64,000 nucleotides of DNA from Thelonectria olida. Taxonomy: Eukaryota > Ascomycota > Sordariomycetes > Hypocreales > Nectriaceae. A model generated the notes under the pieces. That model searched no databases, was not told where the DNA came from, and saw nothing but the letters and a program-made list of their open reading frames with translations. A program made the translations under genes and the position numbers. Location: positions 1,488,001 through 1,552,000 of the forward strand of contig JAGPYM010000004.1 in the NCBI GenBank assembly GCA_020736575.1, in the 5' to 3' direction. Shown piece by piece: positions 1 to 10,485 of the stretch (position 1 is the stretch's first letter; each line of letters opens with the position of its first letter).

Positions 1-464
1 AGTTTTTTGTCTCTCCCAGCTTTGTGGGGGTTCCTTGGAGGGGGTTGTTTTTGACGACGGGCGCTGAGCGAGCCATTCAGAAGGGCCGTCGCCGCGCTGA
101 GGGCCACGCTAGCGAGTCCCCAACCGGCCGGAGGCCTGCTCCGGGACGCAGCCACCTACAGGGGACCCAGTTATGACGCGACCTGAGCCTACCAAGAATG
201 GCAACCTCCTCAACCCGACATTCTACCTATAAGCCAAACCGCCACTGTCTCATTTCACCTCTGCATCGTTGCATGCATTTCTTATTATCTCGGGTGACCT
301 CTGCTCGCGTATGGCTGTGATGGCCTCTTCCTGCCGTCTTTGAATCTTCGCAACACCACCTACATTCGCTGACCAGCACCGAATCCTCTGGTCTTCTCCG
401 TCGTCCTGCCCTTCTAGGGCCTCCCCCCTCGTTTCGAACACCTCAACCAGGCAAACCAACAGCT
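1..464. other. Upstream region of the CSC1-like gene
   Basis: No gene is seen here. The last 200 bases are pyrimidine-rich, as is common for fungal promoters and 5' leaders, and lead directly to the ATG at 465. A gene to the left of the window could extend into the first bases but leaves no recognisable coding sequence. Confidence 0.5.
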
Positions 465-3400
465 ATGTCTTCTACCGCCTCCGAGACAGGCGAGTCGTCG
501 TTGACCGGCACTTTGTCCTCCGTCGCCAACAGCGCCAGCAGCGCCGTCAGTTCGGCAATCTCGACGACACTTTCGGCATCAGAGACACTGCTCTCTTCGT
601 CTGGTGGAACAAACACAACACCTTCATCGGCGTCGAAAACCTCGGCGGTATTTTCCCCAGAAACCACTATAGCCAACCCCTCAGAATCAGATCGAGGTAT
701 CGGTATTGTCAGCTTTCTTACTGCCTTGGCGGTTGCCATGGTGGTGTTTGCTGTGCAGGTCCTGCTTTTTCTTCTTCTTCGAAATAAGCTGGCCCGAATC
801 TTGTGCGTTAAAAGCGCCCCCTCCCTCGAAACGTCTAAACTGACCTCTTCCCAGTAAACCCAAGACGTATCTCGTGCCTGAACGCGAACGAACCGAGCCG
901 CCACCGACAGGAGTTCTGGGAATGCTCAAGACCTTATGGAGCTTTAGCGACCGTGAAATTATCAACAAGTGTGGTCTCGATGCTTACTTTTTCCTTCGAT
1001 ACTTGAGGACGCTTCTGGTTATTTTCATCCCCATCTGCACCATTGTTATGCCAATCTTGATCCCTCTTAACTTTGTTGGTGGCATTGGTCATCAGGTTGA
1101 CATTAAAGACGATGACGACGCGAAGAACTCCACGTCCATCCCTACAGGATTGGACACATTGGCTTGGGGAAATGTCAGCCCGAAACACACGAAACGATAC
1201 GATGCGCATCTACTGATGGCTATTCTCGTCGTCATCTGGGTCTGCACTGTCTTCTTCTTCGAACTGCGTGTCTACATCAAGGTCCGCCAAGACTATCTCA
1301 CGAGCGCCGAACACCGACTTCGAGCATCAGCTACGACCGTTCTTGTCAACTCTATCCCCGCAAAGTGGCTCAGCGAGGAAGCTTTGAGGGGACTCTTTGA
1401 TGTGTTCCCTGGCGGTATCAGGAACATCTGGCTGAACCGTGACTTATCTTCACTCCTGGAAAAGATCTCCCAACGAAACAAGGTCCACAAGAAACTCGAA
1501 CAGGCCCAGACGGATCTCATCAAGGATGCCAAAAAGGCTCAACTTAAGAAGGCCAAAGCCGAGGAGAACAAGCAGCGGAAGGACATGAAGCTTGGAACGC
1601 TCAGCAAATCAGAAAAAGCCGCCCGTGATGCTCAAAAGGATGAGGAGGCCAAGCAGATGGCTAATAGCTCAGAAGGCCACAATGCCGGAGATCGACATGA
1701 TGTGCCACACACTGTGGATGCCGGAGTGCGTGAATCCAAGACCGAGGCTATCGATGAACGCCACTCTGAGTCCCAGAAGCGAGGATTGAAGTTCCTTGGC
1801 GATCCCTTTGCTAAAGTTGGCCATGGCATCAAAGGAGCTGTCTACAAGGCCGGAAACGGCGTGGAAGACACTCTGGAAACCACAAATGGTTTCATCGGCA
1901 TGAATAGCTCTAATGATCGCCCCCCAACTCGCTCATCCGACAGATATATGCCCGCCCTGGCTATTGGAGAAGACGCCCCCCGCCCTTCGGCCTCCGATAC
2001 CCTGCGCCAGCAGAACACGCATTCCCGAAACACTTCTCGGGCGTCCAACGAATCCACGAGCCAGATCCGGCCCAAGGCCTCATTAGATCCCATGGCAAAT
2101 GGCAACACCGTTCGAGCCCTCACACATTACGACGAAATGTACAACATGGAGGAGACGAAATGGTGGCAATTCTGGAAGCCGCCTGCTGGCGGCTATGCCT
2201 CTCCTGTCCCCCAGGGTGCGCCTCTCTCGAGCCGAGTGCCAGCCGAAAAGAAGCCCTTCTGGCTGAAGGTCAAACACTCTCTTCCCTTTATGGGACCGGA
2301 GGAGAAGCTTAAAGAATATCCTATCGCCCACGACCCTGAGTACAAGATGGAAGATGATGGCCCTGCAGAGTGGGAAAGGTATCTTAAGAAGAAAGATCGC
2401 CCGACGCACCGCCTCCCTTTGTTTGGAAAATCATGGCTCTTTGGTGTCCCCTTTGTCACCCAGAAGGTTGATACAATCTATTGGTGCCGCGAGGAACTTG
2501 CTCGCCTCAACCTCGAAATCGAAGAGGATCAGAAACACCCCGAACAATTCCCTCTGATGAACTCTGCCTTCATTCAGTTCAACCACCAGGTTGCTGCCCA
2601 CATGGCTTGTCAGAGTGTCACTCACCACGTTCCCAAGCAAATGTCTCCTCGCGTCAACGAAATCTCTCCCAAAGATGTCATCTGGGACAACATGGCTCTT
2701 CCATGGTGGCAGGAATGGTTGCGGACTGCCGCCGTCACTGCTGTCGTGTGTGCCATGATTTTCCTCTGGGCTATTCCCGTGGCCTTCACAGCTGCCCTGA
2801 GTCAATTGGACACCCTTATTCAAGAAAACGACTGGCTTTCCTTTATTAAGGATAACTCTGTTCTCAACAGCGCTGCTAAGGCTATTGCCGGTGTCTTGCC
2901 AGCTGTGGTCCTCGGTCTTTTGCTCTTTTTGATTCCACACATTCTTAACTTCCTTGCGGGAATCAAGGGCGTCAAGACCGGAGCTCAGAGGGTCGAGTTT
3001 GTTCAGGTTTTCTACTTTGCGTTTCTCTTCATCCAGGTCTTCATGATTGTGTCAGTTGCCTCGTTCTTTGCGGCTTCGCTGGACAGTCTGATACACAACA
3101 TCCAACAGCTGCAAACTGTTAATGACGTCCTGAACCTGCTCGCCGAGAACATCCCCAAGGCCGCCAACTACTTCTTTTCATACATGATCCTCCAGGCTTT
3201 ATCGACTAGTTCGGGAACTCTCTTGCAAATCGGAGCACTTGTCATGTGGTATGTTATTGCTCGCATCCTCGACAGCACTGCACGGAACAAATGGGCTCGC
3301 AACACGAAACTCAACGCCGTTAAATGGGGCGCCTTCTTCCCGATCTATACCAACTTTGCTTGCATTGCGCTGGTCTACTGCGTGATTGCGCCTCTGATCT

Positions 3401-4332
3401 CAGTCTTTGCTATCATCACCTTCGGTTTACTATGGATTGCCCAACGCTACGCCATGATTTACGTTACTCGATTTGAGAACGACACCGGCGGTGTTTTGTA
3501 CCCTCGAGCTATCAATCAGACTTTCACCGGTATCTATGTCATGGAGGCCTGCATGGCAGGTATGTTCTTCCTCGTGGACGATGAGCACGGCAAAAACGTT
3601 TGTACGACACACGGTATTATCATGATCGTCGTCCTCATCTTGACGGTTGGTTATCAAATCTTGTTGAACATGTCCTTTGGACCGCTCTTCCGCTACCTCC
3701 CGATCACGTTTGAGGATGAGGCAGTGCTCCGCGACGAGGCATTCCAGAGAGCTCAAGACCGTCGTCTTGGCTTGCTCGAGGAGGAAGCGTCAGAGGACGA
3801 GTCTGAAAACGAAGGTGTTTCCAAGGAAAAGGGACGGAACACGGACGGTAGTCAATCTATCGAGTTGGAGCGATTTGGCAGCATCCGACGACCAGTCAGA
3901 CAGGTTGGCCATTGGGCCAAGGATGGAGGGAACCAGCTCAAAAAGCTTGCTCACATGAACAGGGCCAAGGACAAGAACAGGAGAGCGTCTGAATACCGAC
4001 GCAATCACCGTCGGAAGGATATTGAGGCTCAGCTTGCCATAGGAGAGGCGCTTTTCGGAGGAATCCACGACGAAATTGAGGACCTCACCCCCGAGGAACG
4101 CGACCTGCTTACCCAACACGCGTTCAAGCACGAAGCCCTTCGTGCTCGCCAACCCGCTGTCTGGATTCCTCGCGACGACCTCGGCATCAGCGACGATGAA
4201 ATTCGCCGCACCGAACGATACAGCGATCACATCTGGATCACCAACGAGGGCACTGCGCTCGACAGCAAGGTCCGCGTCGTCTACGGCAGAGCTCCTCCAG
4301 ACTTTTCGGAGGTGGACCTGATCAATCTGTAA
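465..4332 (+). CDS. CSC1/OSCA-like (DUF221) stress-gated cation channel
   Basis: Two exons, 465..802 and 855..4332, joined by a 52 bp intron (donor gtgcgt, acceptor ccag), give 1271 aa. Residues 1-75 are Ser/Thr-rich and acid-poor, followed by a first membrane helix at about 81-106. Two more hydrophobic segments follow, then a long charged cytosolic insert (rich in Lys, Glu and Asp), then a bundle of about seven helices ending near residue 960. The C-terminal tail carries the conserved extension typical of fungal members (WIPRDDLGISDDEIR, then ALDSKVRVVYGRAPPDF). This order (late-exocytosis N-terminus, cytosolic PHM7 domain, 7TM domain, external/C-terminal PHM7 domain) matches the CSC1/OSCA/TMEM63 family, which are hyperosmolality- or tension-gated cation channels in the plasma membrane. 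Family identity is secure. Gating and ion choice are inferred from the family, and the fungal paralogue group is not resolved. Confidence 0.9.
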
Positions 4333-5127
4333 AACAACACACACACAAAAACGACACAAACTGAAACGACTTTCTATTTTGTTGTACGCATGGAGTTCGA
4401 GAAGTGTCTAGGATGGAACGCTTCTTGCAGGCAAGATGCTGCCGTAAGGGTTCGAACAAGGAAAGAAGAAATATGGCAATACCCAGTGACCTCATGGTCT
4501 AATACGAGAAGAAAGCAACGGCGCTTGAAACGATTATTACTGTTACAATTGGTTACGGGTTAGACTTACGAAATACACGCAATGAAAAACTTTTGTTAGA
4601 TTGAACATTTCTCTCAGTTGTTGTGACGGGTGAGAGTGTAGATCTATGGCCCCTTGATCCCCCACACTTATGCAGGTGACTTGCAATGGGGGGGCCGTTC
4701 AAGTGGACTGCCTTGCAGTGCGAAGTCCTGAAAATATCGATTTTTTTTTATGAATGAATGATGATAATGATGATCATAATAATAAATAAGTGAATATTTT
4801 GTACTGTATAAATCTAGTTGTTCGGTCTAATGCCGTAATGTCCTGTTGGCTATTTATCCAACTCTAAAGTGCGAGATTCTCTGCAGCTTCTCTGAAAACA
4901 AGCCAAGAAAACGCCTCAAAATGTCACCCCATCATGCATCGTGACGACTGAGGTCCTGTCCCTGCACGTTAAGATGCCCGACTGACAAACAGCCACATGC
5001 TTCCCCCCTTTCTCCGTGCAACGCCGTCCTAATGATGCCTACCCGTCTCTGTTGGGTTTTTCGTCTTCGTTTCTGCGCCCCTCGACGACTGTTGAGGTGT
5101 CGAGAAGGCTTCTTCTATGCGCACATT
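4333..5127. other. Convergent 3' intergenic region with AT-rich low-complexity tract
   Basis: This lies between two convergent stops. It has no credible coding sequence. Around 4739-4800 there is a run of T followed by short GAAT, GAT and AATA repeats, and the stretch is AT-rich as expected for 3' UTRs and terminators of both genes. Confidence 0.6.
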
Positions 5128-6709
5128 CTACAGATTGAGACGCCGTTCGTACTCCCTCGTCTCATCTAGTTCCTTCCGGATCATGTCGTTGAACTCGTCT
5201 GGGTTATCGAGGTAGAGATGGTGACCCGCCTTGGAGACGAGAAGGACCTTTGTACTGCCGTTCTCGCTTCGCTTCTCTTCCTCTGTAGCGTGCTGGAGAA
5301 CCTTGCGCTTGGTCTGGTTGAGCTTCTCCTGAGCTGCTAGACCGCCAGCGACGTCCATCCAGTCGTTTTCGCCATACATGAAGACGATCGGAATACCAGT
5401 TTCTTTGAGAACCTTGGCACTGTCGGTTTGGGGAATCGGCTGTCGGCCAACTTCTTGAATGCGGTTGATGACTGGCCTCCGAGCGTAGGCACCGGGGGCG
5501 AGGAGATACGCGAGCGCATACTCGCCGCTGCCCTTTTGCTTGAAAATAGAGAAGGAGTAGTCGTGGAGAGCTTTGGACTCATCGGGAGGAAGGTGGTTGA
5601 ATCTTCGGGAACTCCAACCAGAGACGAATCTCGGACCCAAGGGGCCTGTCAATCGGACAACGCTGAAGGGGGAAATGTTCTGGTCCCACAACCAGACAAA
5701 CCAACCAGGCATAGGGCGCTTGATAACGACCTTAGTAGGCTTGTGTCGGGCGAGTGTAGTGGCGGCCTCGGTGGTAGTCTCTTGGTCTTGGGTGAATTCG
5801 GCCTCCAAAGTTGACTCGTTCGGCTCTGGCATTGAGGCGTTGACCGCATATGGGTCTTCTGGAATTCCAACGGGAGATGCCAGAATGAGCTTCTTGAGGT
5901 GCCCGGGATATTTGATCGCATATGAAACTGCGAGGTAACCACCGAGCGAGTGTCCCAACAAGGTAAACCTCTCAATCTTGCGAGCTTTGCGCCATTCCTC
6001 CAGGGCATCAATGAACCAGTTCTCCGCTTCGGTGATCTGCTCTTCCTTGTCCTTGGCGTGAATCTTGAACGGAGGACGCGTTGAGTTACCCATACCGAGC
6101 ATGTCAAGTGCGTAAAGCTTCAACCCGCGCATGCGCGTGAGGGGCTCGAAGTTCTTGTAAAAGAATCCGAGGCCAGCGCCATAGCCGTGAACCATGACGA
6201 GGGTCTCCTCCGTCTCTTCTCCAACTCTTTCTACTGAAACCTCGTTCAAGGCTCTGTTCTTGCCTGAGAGCTGGACCATGGATCGGCGCCAGATTCGGTG
6301 GCCGTAGGGATCGGGTTTGTCTGTGACATTGGGGTTCGTGATGGCGCCGGTGGCTTCCTTCAAGTAGGGCATGAGACTGAGGACATTGTGCTCGACGCTT
6401 GCTGGAGACAGGCTTGACCACTGGAGACAAGATTGTGAGTTGAAGTTCCGGCACCGGGGGTCGATGGGCGTTGGACCCTGAACTTACCCATTGATATGCG
6501 GCATCTTTATAACCCAAAGGAAAGAAAGCAGCGGCCGGTCGAGGCTCAGGAGTTTGTTTATAGTTGTCCGGAATGTCAACGGGACGCGCCGGCGGCGGGC
6601 GAACGGTGCCGTCGGTAGTAGACATTTTGCAGGTGGTGGCGGGGATGGAGGCGGCGAACGTAAGGCGGGAGATTTGCAGTGCCGCAGGAGCAGATTGAAG
6701 CTTTAGCAT
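5128..6709 (-). CDS. Mitochondrial alpha/beta hydrolase, Cld1/ABHD5-like (cardiolipin deacylase-type)
   Basis: Two exons on the minus strand, 6488..6709 and 5128..6420, with a 67 bp intron (gtaagt...ctccag), give 504 aa. The alpha/beta-hydrolase core includes a VHGYGAG oxyanion region (about 151-157), the nucleophile elbow GHSLGG with Ser232, and a C-terminal GHHLYLDNP containing the HX4D motif shared by ABHD4/ABHD5/Cld1 proteins. S. cerevisiae Cld1 removes acyl chains from cardiolipin on the matrix side of the inner membrane before remodelling. The first 28 residues from the ATG at 6709 contain Arg, Lys, Ser and Ala but no Asp or Glu, as in a mitochondrial presequence. A second ATG at 6625 (MSTTDG) would skip this. 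I prefer the longer form for a mitochondrial enzyme. The substrate is inferred from the family; a related cytosolic lysophospholipid acyltransferase/lipase is the main alternative. Confidence 0.85.
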
Positions 6710-7936
6710 CCTGGGTCAGTCGAACGGGAAGCCAGGGCGCTTTATGAAGCCCCAGGCAACCGAATAAGGAGTCGCCCACGTATGCCACTTGATGACGTCC
6801 TTGTCGCTTTGAGAATTGATGGCGCCAGCCAGTCCGGAGTTAAGGCAGAATCGGGTTTTGGATCGTTCCGATGCCGATAGAGGCGTCTGAGTGAGTGCGC
6901 GGCGGAGCCTATGAAGCGAAAGTCCGCAGCGGATGTAAGAGGGAGACGGGGAGGGGGCGCATTGCCAGCGCGCAAGGGGATTAATTCATGTAAAGGGGAT
7001 AATGACGAAGCAAGTTACATGTCATGTGAGGAAAGGAAGAGAGGGAGAGAAGGAAGGAGTGAAAGAGATATTTTTTTCTAAGGCTCTAACACTGGAAGAG
7101 AGGAAGAGCCGAACAAGCGGGCGGGATATATCGGTTACGGCCAATGGAAGCCAGCATCTCCCAACGACTTTACTTCGTACATGCAGAACAGCCCGGAGAA
7201 CAATCCACGGGACCCAAGCGCCAGGTCGTTATTTGCCCCTAAAAAGTCCCTGAACTGGGTCTCAAGAGACCGGGACCTGAATCGTTTTGAACAAGACCTC
7301 CATTCAAAGATCCATTCCCCAACGTGTTGAGAAGGCCCGCTACAATTGGCGCTCGGGCCCCACTGTCCTTCTGCTGGGCTTAGGTGGGGACCTGGGCGCA
7401 GCTGGGTGCCTACCTACCTCTATAGTCTGCCCCGACAATTTATGCGTCCCAAATCCGGATTACGGGCGGCTCCGCGCTTTCCACCATATGTCACTCTCCC
7501 TCCGCTGCGCTCGCTGCTTGACGTCGGATTCGGTCTCATGTGATGACGTTCCACGTCTGTCTGCCCTCCACTAAAACGTCTTCCCAAAAAAAGGAACCCG
7601 CACCAGAGATCACCATCCACGACAGTTGCGATTCTGGCCCACGTTTTGCGCTACCACCCAGGTTGTTTCTCTGTTTGCTCGGAAAACGCACTCAAGGCTT
7701 GACTCGTCCCGTGATATCAGCCCGGCTTCCCTCAAGGCCCCGACCTACCCCTCGCCTCTACCATCGCTCTCTCCATCACCGCCCTTCACCTCCTCACCCC
7801 GGACTCGACCCGCCCGCGCCGTCCTCCCTCCGTCGCTGTATGGCCGCGACCTCTCTCTGACCGGCTGCCCTCCGGCCTCCTGGGGCCCGACCGATTCCTC
7901 CGCTCTCACATCTCGAGCCTCCTCTTTTCCTTCGCC
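6710..7936. other. Divergent promoter region of the Cld1-like and Spo7 genes
   Basis: About 1.2 kb lies between two divergent starts and must contain both promoters. There is no convincing gene. A purine-rich stretch (about 7024-7075) is followed by a pyrimidine-rich 5' leader toward Spo7 (7690-7935). In that leader a six-codon reading frame (7840..7860) precedes the Spo7 ATG and could act as a short upstream ORF if it is transcribed. Confidence 0.55.
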
Positions 7937-9223
7937 ATGGCTGACGAACTAGACACCATCGTCAAGGGCGCTGCTGTGCCGACTTCTGGTGCGAAGGATG
8001 TCGCCAACTCCAGCCCCAAGCTTGGTGATCCTCTGAACCATACCCCGAGCTCCCCCTCCATGATATATCTGAACCTTCTTATTCTCGAGGCATCTTTGCG
8101 AGCGCAATTCCTTGAACTCCGAGCCAGGAAACGACATCACACCTTCTTCTTGACGCTGCTCACTCTATGGATTGCCTTCTTCGGTTATGCCCTTTTCTTT
8201 GCCCCCCGAGAGGACGGGCAAGGCGTGGGTGGTTCCATCTACTGGGCTGTGGAGGGAGCTGAGAAGGTCTGCTTCATGGGCGGCATAATCACCGCCGTCC
8301 TAGTGTGGGCAACCGGAATCTGGGATCGTGGCATTCGATGGCCGCGCCGCTGGTTCGTTATCTCAAACCGAGGCCTGCGAGGCTTTAACTGCAAGCTCGT
8401 CATAATACGACGACCTATGTGGGCGGAAGCACTCTCGACCATTGGCTTCTTTCTAACGTACGGCCTATTCTCGCACACCGCCAGTTCATCCTATCGATAC
8501 GTCGAACCGAGCATCTTGCGCGAGGTCGAGAAGGAGCTTCAAATCACCAACGATAATCATCCTACGTTGATTCTGCCGCATGATGACGAGGAGAAGGCTG
8601 GGCATGAAGAGGACTTGGCACCTGGCGGTGATTACGTGAAGCTCTTATTGCTCGCCAAGCCCTTTTCGGCCAATTTCAGAGAAAACTGGGAGCTGTATCG
8701 CACTGAATACTGGGAGAAGGAAAACGAACGGCGAGCCCTGCTACGCGAAAAGGTCAAGCAGAGAGACGACGAACTTGCAAGGGAGCAGTTTGGCTGGTTT
8801 TGGTGGCTCCCTTGGCGTCGCGTCCAGTACGGACAACCCGAACCTGAGCTGGAAAAGCCCGTCCACCATATCCGTCATTCTTCGGAGCGAAGACGTCGCG
8901 GAAGCAGTGTTCGTCGATCATCCATGAGCTCCTCCAGGAGCCAGACGCCAACTATCGAAGAAGACCAACCAGTTACCCGGAGACCTAGTAGCGGTTCGGT
9001 GTCTGGACGTCGAAAGAAGCTCTCAACAAGTTCCAAATCAAAGCGACCGGTGAACGATTCCCGCTCAGTTACTCCAGAAATTCCTTCTCCATTGGCTCGT
9101 GAGAGAAGTGCTACCTTGGACGCAATGGCAAAAGAGCAAAGGTACTCATCTACATCAAGCGAGCAACGATACTCGACGACATCAAGCTCTAGCTTCAATT
9201 CTATTAGAGAACGAGAGCCCTGA
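7937..9223 (+). CDS. spo7: Spo7-like regulatory subunit of the Nem1-Spo7 phosphatase
   Basis: A single exon of 428 aa with a strong ATG context (gccATGGCT). After a 40-residue lead, the conserved Spo7 block starts at MIYLNLLILEASLR, with a first membrane helix at about 69-88 and a second at about 112-130, then the signature WPRRWFVISNRGLRGFN and a third hydrophobic segment near 175-190. The C-terminal 150 residues are Ser/Arg-rich and probably disordered. In yeast Spo7 sits in the nuclear envelope/ER membrane with the catalytic subunit Nem1, dephosphorylates the lipin Pah1, and so controls phospholipid versus triacylglycerol synthesis and nuclear membrane growth. The long basic Ser-rich tail is typical of filamentous fungi and looks like a phosphorylation target (inference). 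Nem1 itself is not in this window. Confidence 0.9.
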   Translation: MADELDTIVKGAAVPTSGAKDVANSSPKLGDPLNHTPSSPSMIYLNLLILEASLRAQFLELRARKRHHTFFLTLLTLWIAFFGYALFFAPREDGQGVGGSIYWAVEGAEKVCFMGGIITAVLVWATGIWDRGIRWPRRWFVISNRGLRGFNCKLVIIRRPMWAEALSTIGFFLTYGLFSHTASSSYRYVEPSILREVEKELQITNDNHPTLILPHDDEEKAGHEEDLAPGGDYVKLLLLAKPFSANFRENWELYRTEYWEKENERRALLREKVKQRDDELAREQFGWFWWLPWRRVQYGQPEPELEKPVHHIRHSSERRRRGSSVRRSSMSSSRSQTPTIEEDQPVTRRPSSGSVSGRRKKLSTSSKSKRPVNDSRSVTPEIPSPLARERSATLDAMAKEQRYSSTSSEQRYSTTSSSSFNSIREREP

Positions 9224-9594
9224 TAGGCGGGCTGTAGCATATCGAAACATATGAACCCATAGTGGGGATTTCATGACCAAGACTGCAAACCTGATCGTAT
9301 GTGATCTTTTGTATGGGATGCCCCATATCTTTGCCGATATTCCGCTTCGGTTACTCCCAACTAGGCAGTTGGAAGATCTATCTAGACTTTGAGTCATTCA
9401 TTTCGCAAGGATGCGATTGCGCCTCACTCTGACTATGTTTACAAGGTCGCTGATCTATTACACGTGTGACTTCTCTTGAGATATAAGAAGATTGGTCTGT
9501 TCCTTCACTAATCGCATCAATCAGTCGGTATCATTTGAGGAACTCAACCAAAGGCTTTGGAACACTCCAGTTCTCACCATCTACACATTCAATC
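9224..9594. other. Intergenic, Spo7 3' end to GNAT promoter
   Basis: A tandem gene pair spacer of 371 bases. No gene is seen. It must hold the Spo7 terminator and the promoter of the acetyltransferase; the ATG at 9595 is in a good context (caatcATGGCG), whereas the frame continues upstream only through a TTG. Confidence 0.5.
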
Positions 9595-10251
9595 ATGGCG
9601 TCAGAAACTCCGCAAAAAGTATACCACCTCAACACTCTTCTGGAGTCGGAAGAACTCCCAATTTTTCTTCGAAATGTCCAACCTGATGACGCCGCAGCCT
9701 TCGCTCGTTTGCTCTCAGACCCCCGCGCCGCCACTGACCCCGCGATCAAACCAATGGATGTTTCCACAGCACAGAATGTAATCGCCCGCATGCTGGACTC
9801 GGCCTCGGAGCCAACAGTTTTCATGCCTGATGGGAAAGTCCTCAGCGGTCCTGGTCGTGTTAATACCGTGGTTGTGCTGCGGTCGGAGCAGCGTCCGGAT
9901 GGAGGCGTGATCGGCCTCGGCGGCTACGGGGCCATCAAAGTCTGGGAGCGCAACGGGGCGAAAGTCCGCGCTGGTGACGTGGGCGCAATGATTGATGTCG
10001 ACTCGAGGGGCAAGGGATATGCCACTGAAGCGATGAAGTTGGCAATCGACTGGGGGTTTGCAAGTGTTCAGGAGGGCGGCCTGCAGCTTGACTTGGTCAC
10101 CATCACGACACTCGACGACAACGAGCCCATGATCAAACTCATCAACGACAAGCTCGGGCTGAGCGTCAAAGGCGTAGAGAGAGAAGCCGAAATGCCAGGA
10201 AAGACGGAGATTTACTGGGAGTTGCAGAAGAGTGACTGGATAAAGAAGTGA
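9595..10251 (+). CDS. GNAT-family N-acetyltransferase (RimJ/RimL-like)
   Basis: A single exon of 218 aa starting MASETPQ. The fold elements are in order: an N-terminal strand-helix with LRNVQPDDAAAFARLLSDP (about 25-43), a central strand GVIGLGGYGAI, then motif A with GAMIDVDSRGKGYATEAM, whose R-G-K-G-Y-A matches the R/Q-x-x-G-x-G/A acetyl-CoA pyrophosphate loop, and a C-terminal D-N-E-P-M-I-K-L-I helix typical of RimJ-like enzymes that act on small amines or protein N-termini. The enzyme is probably cytosolic; no signal or membrane segment is present. The substrate cannot be told from sequence. The gene is convergent with the glycosyltransferase downstream (234 bp between stops). Confidence 0.82.
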   Translation: MASETPQKVYHLNTLLESEELPIFLRNVQPDDAAAFARLLSDPRAATDPAIKPMDVSTAQNVIARMLDSASEPTVFMPDGKVLSGPGRVNTVVVLRSEQRPDGGVIGLGGYGAIKVWERNGAKVRAGDVGAMIDVDSRGKGYATEAMKLAIDWGFASVQEGGLQLDLVTITTLDDNEPMIKLINDKLGLSVKGVEREAEMPGKTEIYWELQKSDWIKK

Positions 10252-10485
10252 GAAGTGAGAATGAATCTTGTCGTCATCTATCGCTGTAGCTAAAAAAATC
10301 AAAGTCTGATATCGTAAGGGCCTCAACGCCTCGAAACTCCTAAAAGCCTCCCCCGTCGAAGTTGAAGTTCGTAGAACTGAAGTGAAGTTGTCTGAAAAAA
10401 GAAGAAGGTCTGCTCGAAGACAGAAGAAGAAGAGGAGGTGAAGCGAAGAAAGAACAACAGCAACACCACCGCCCAAGAAAGAGAA

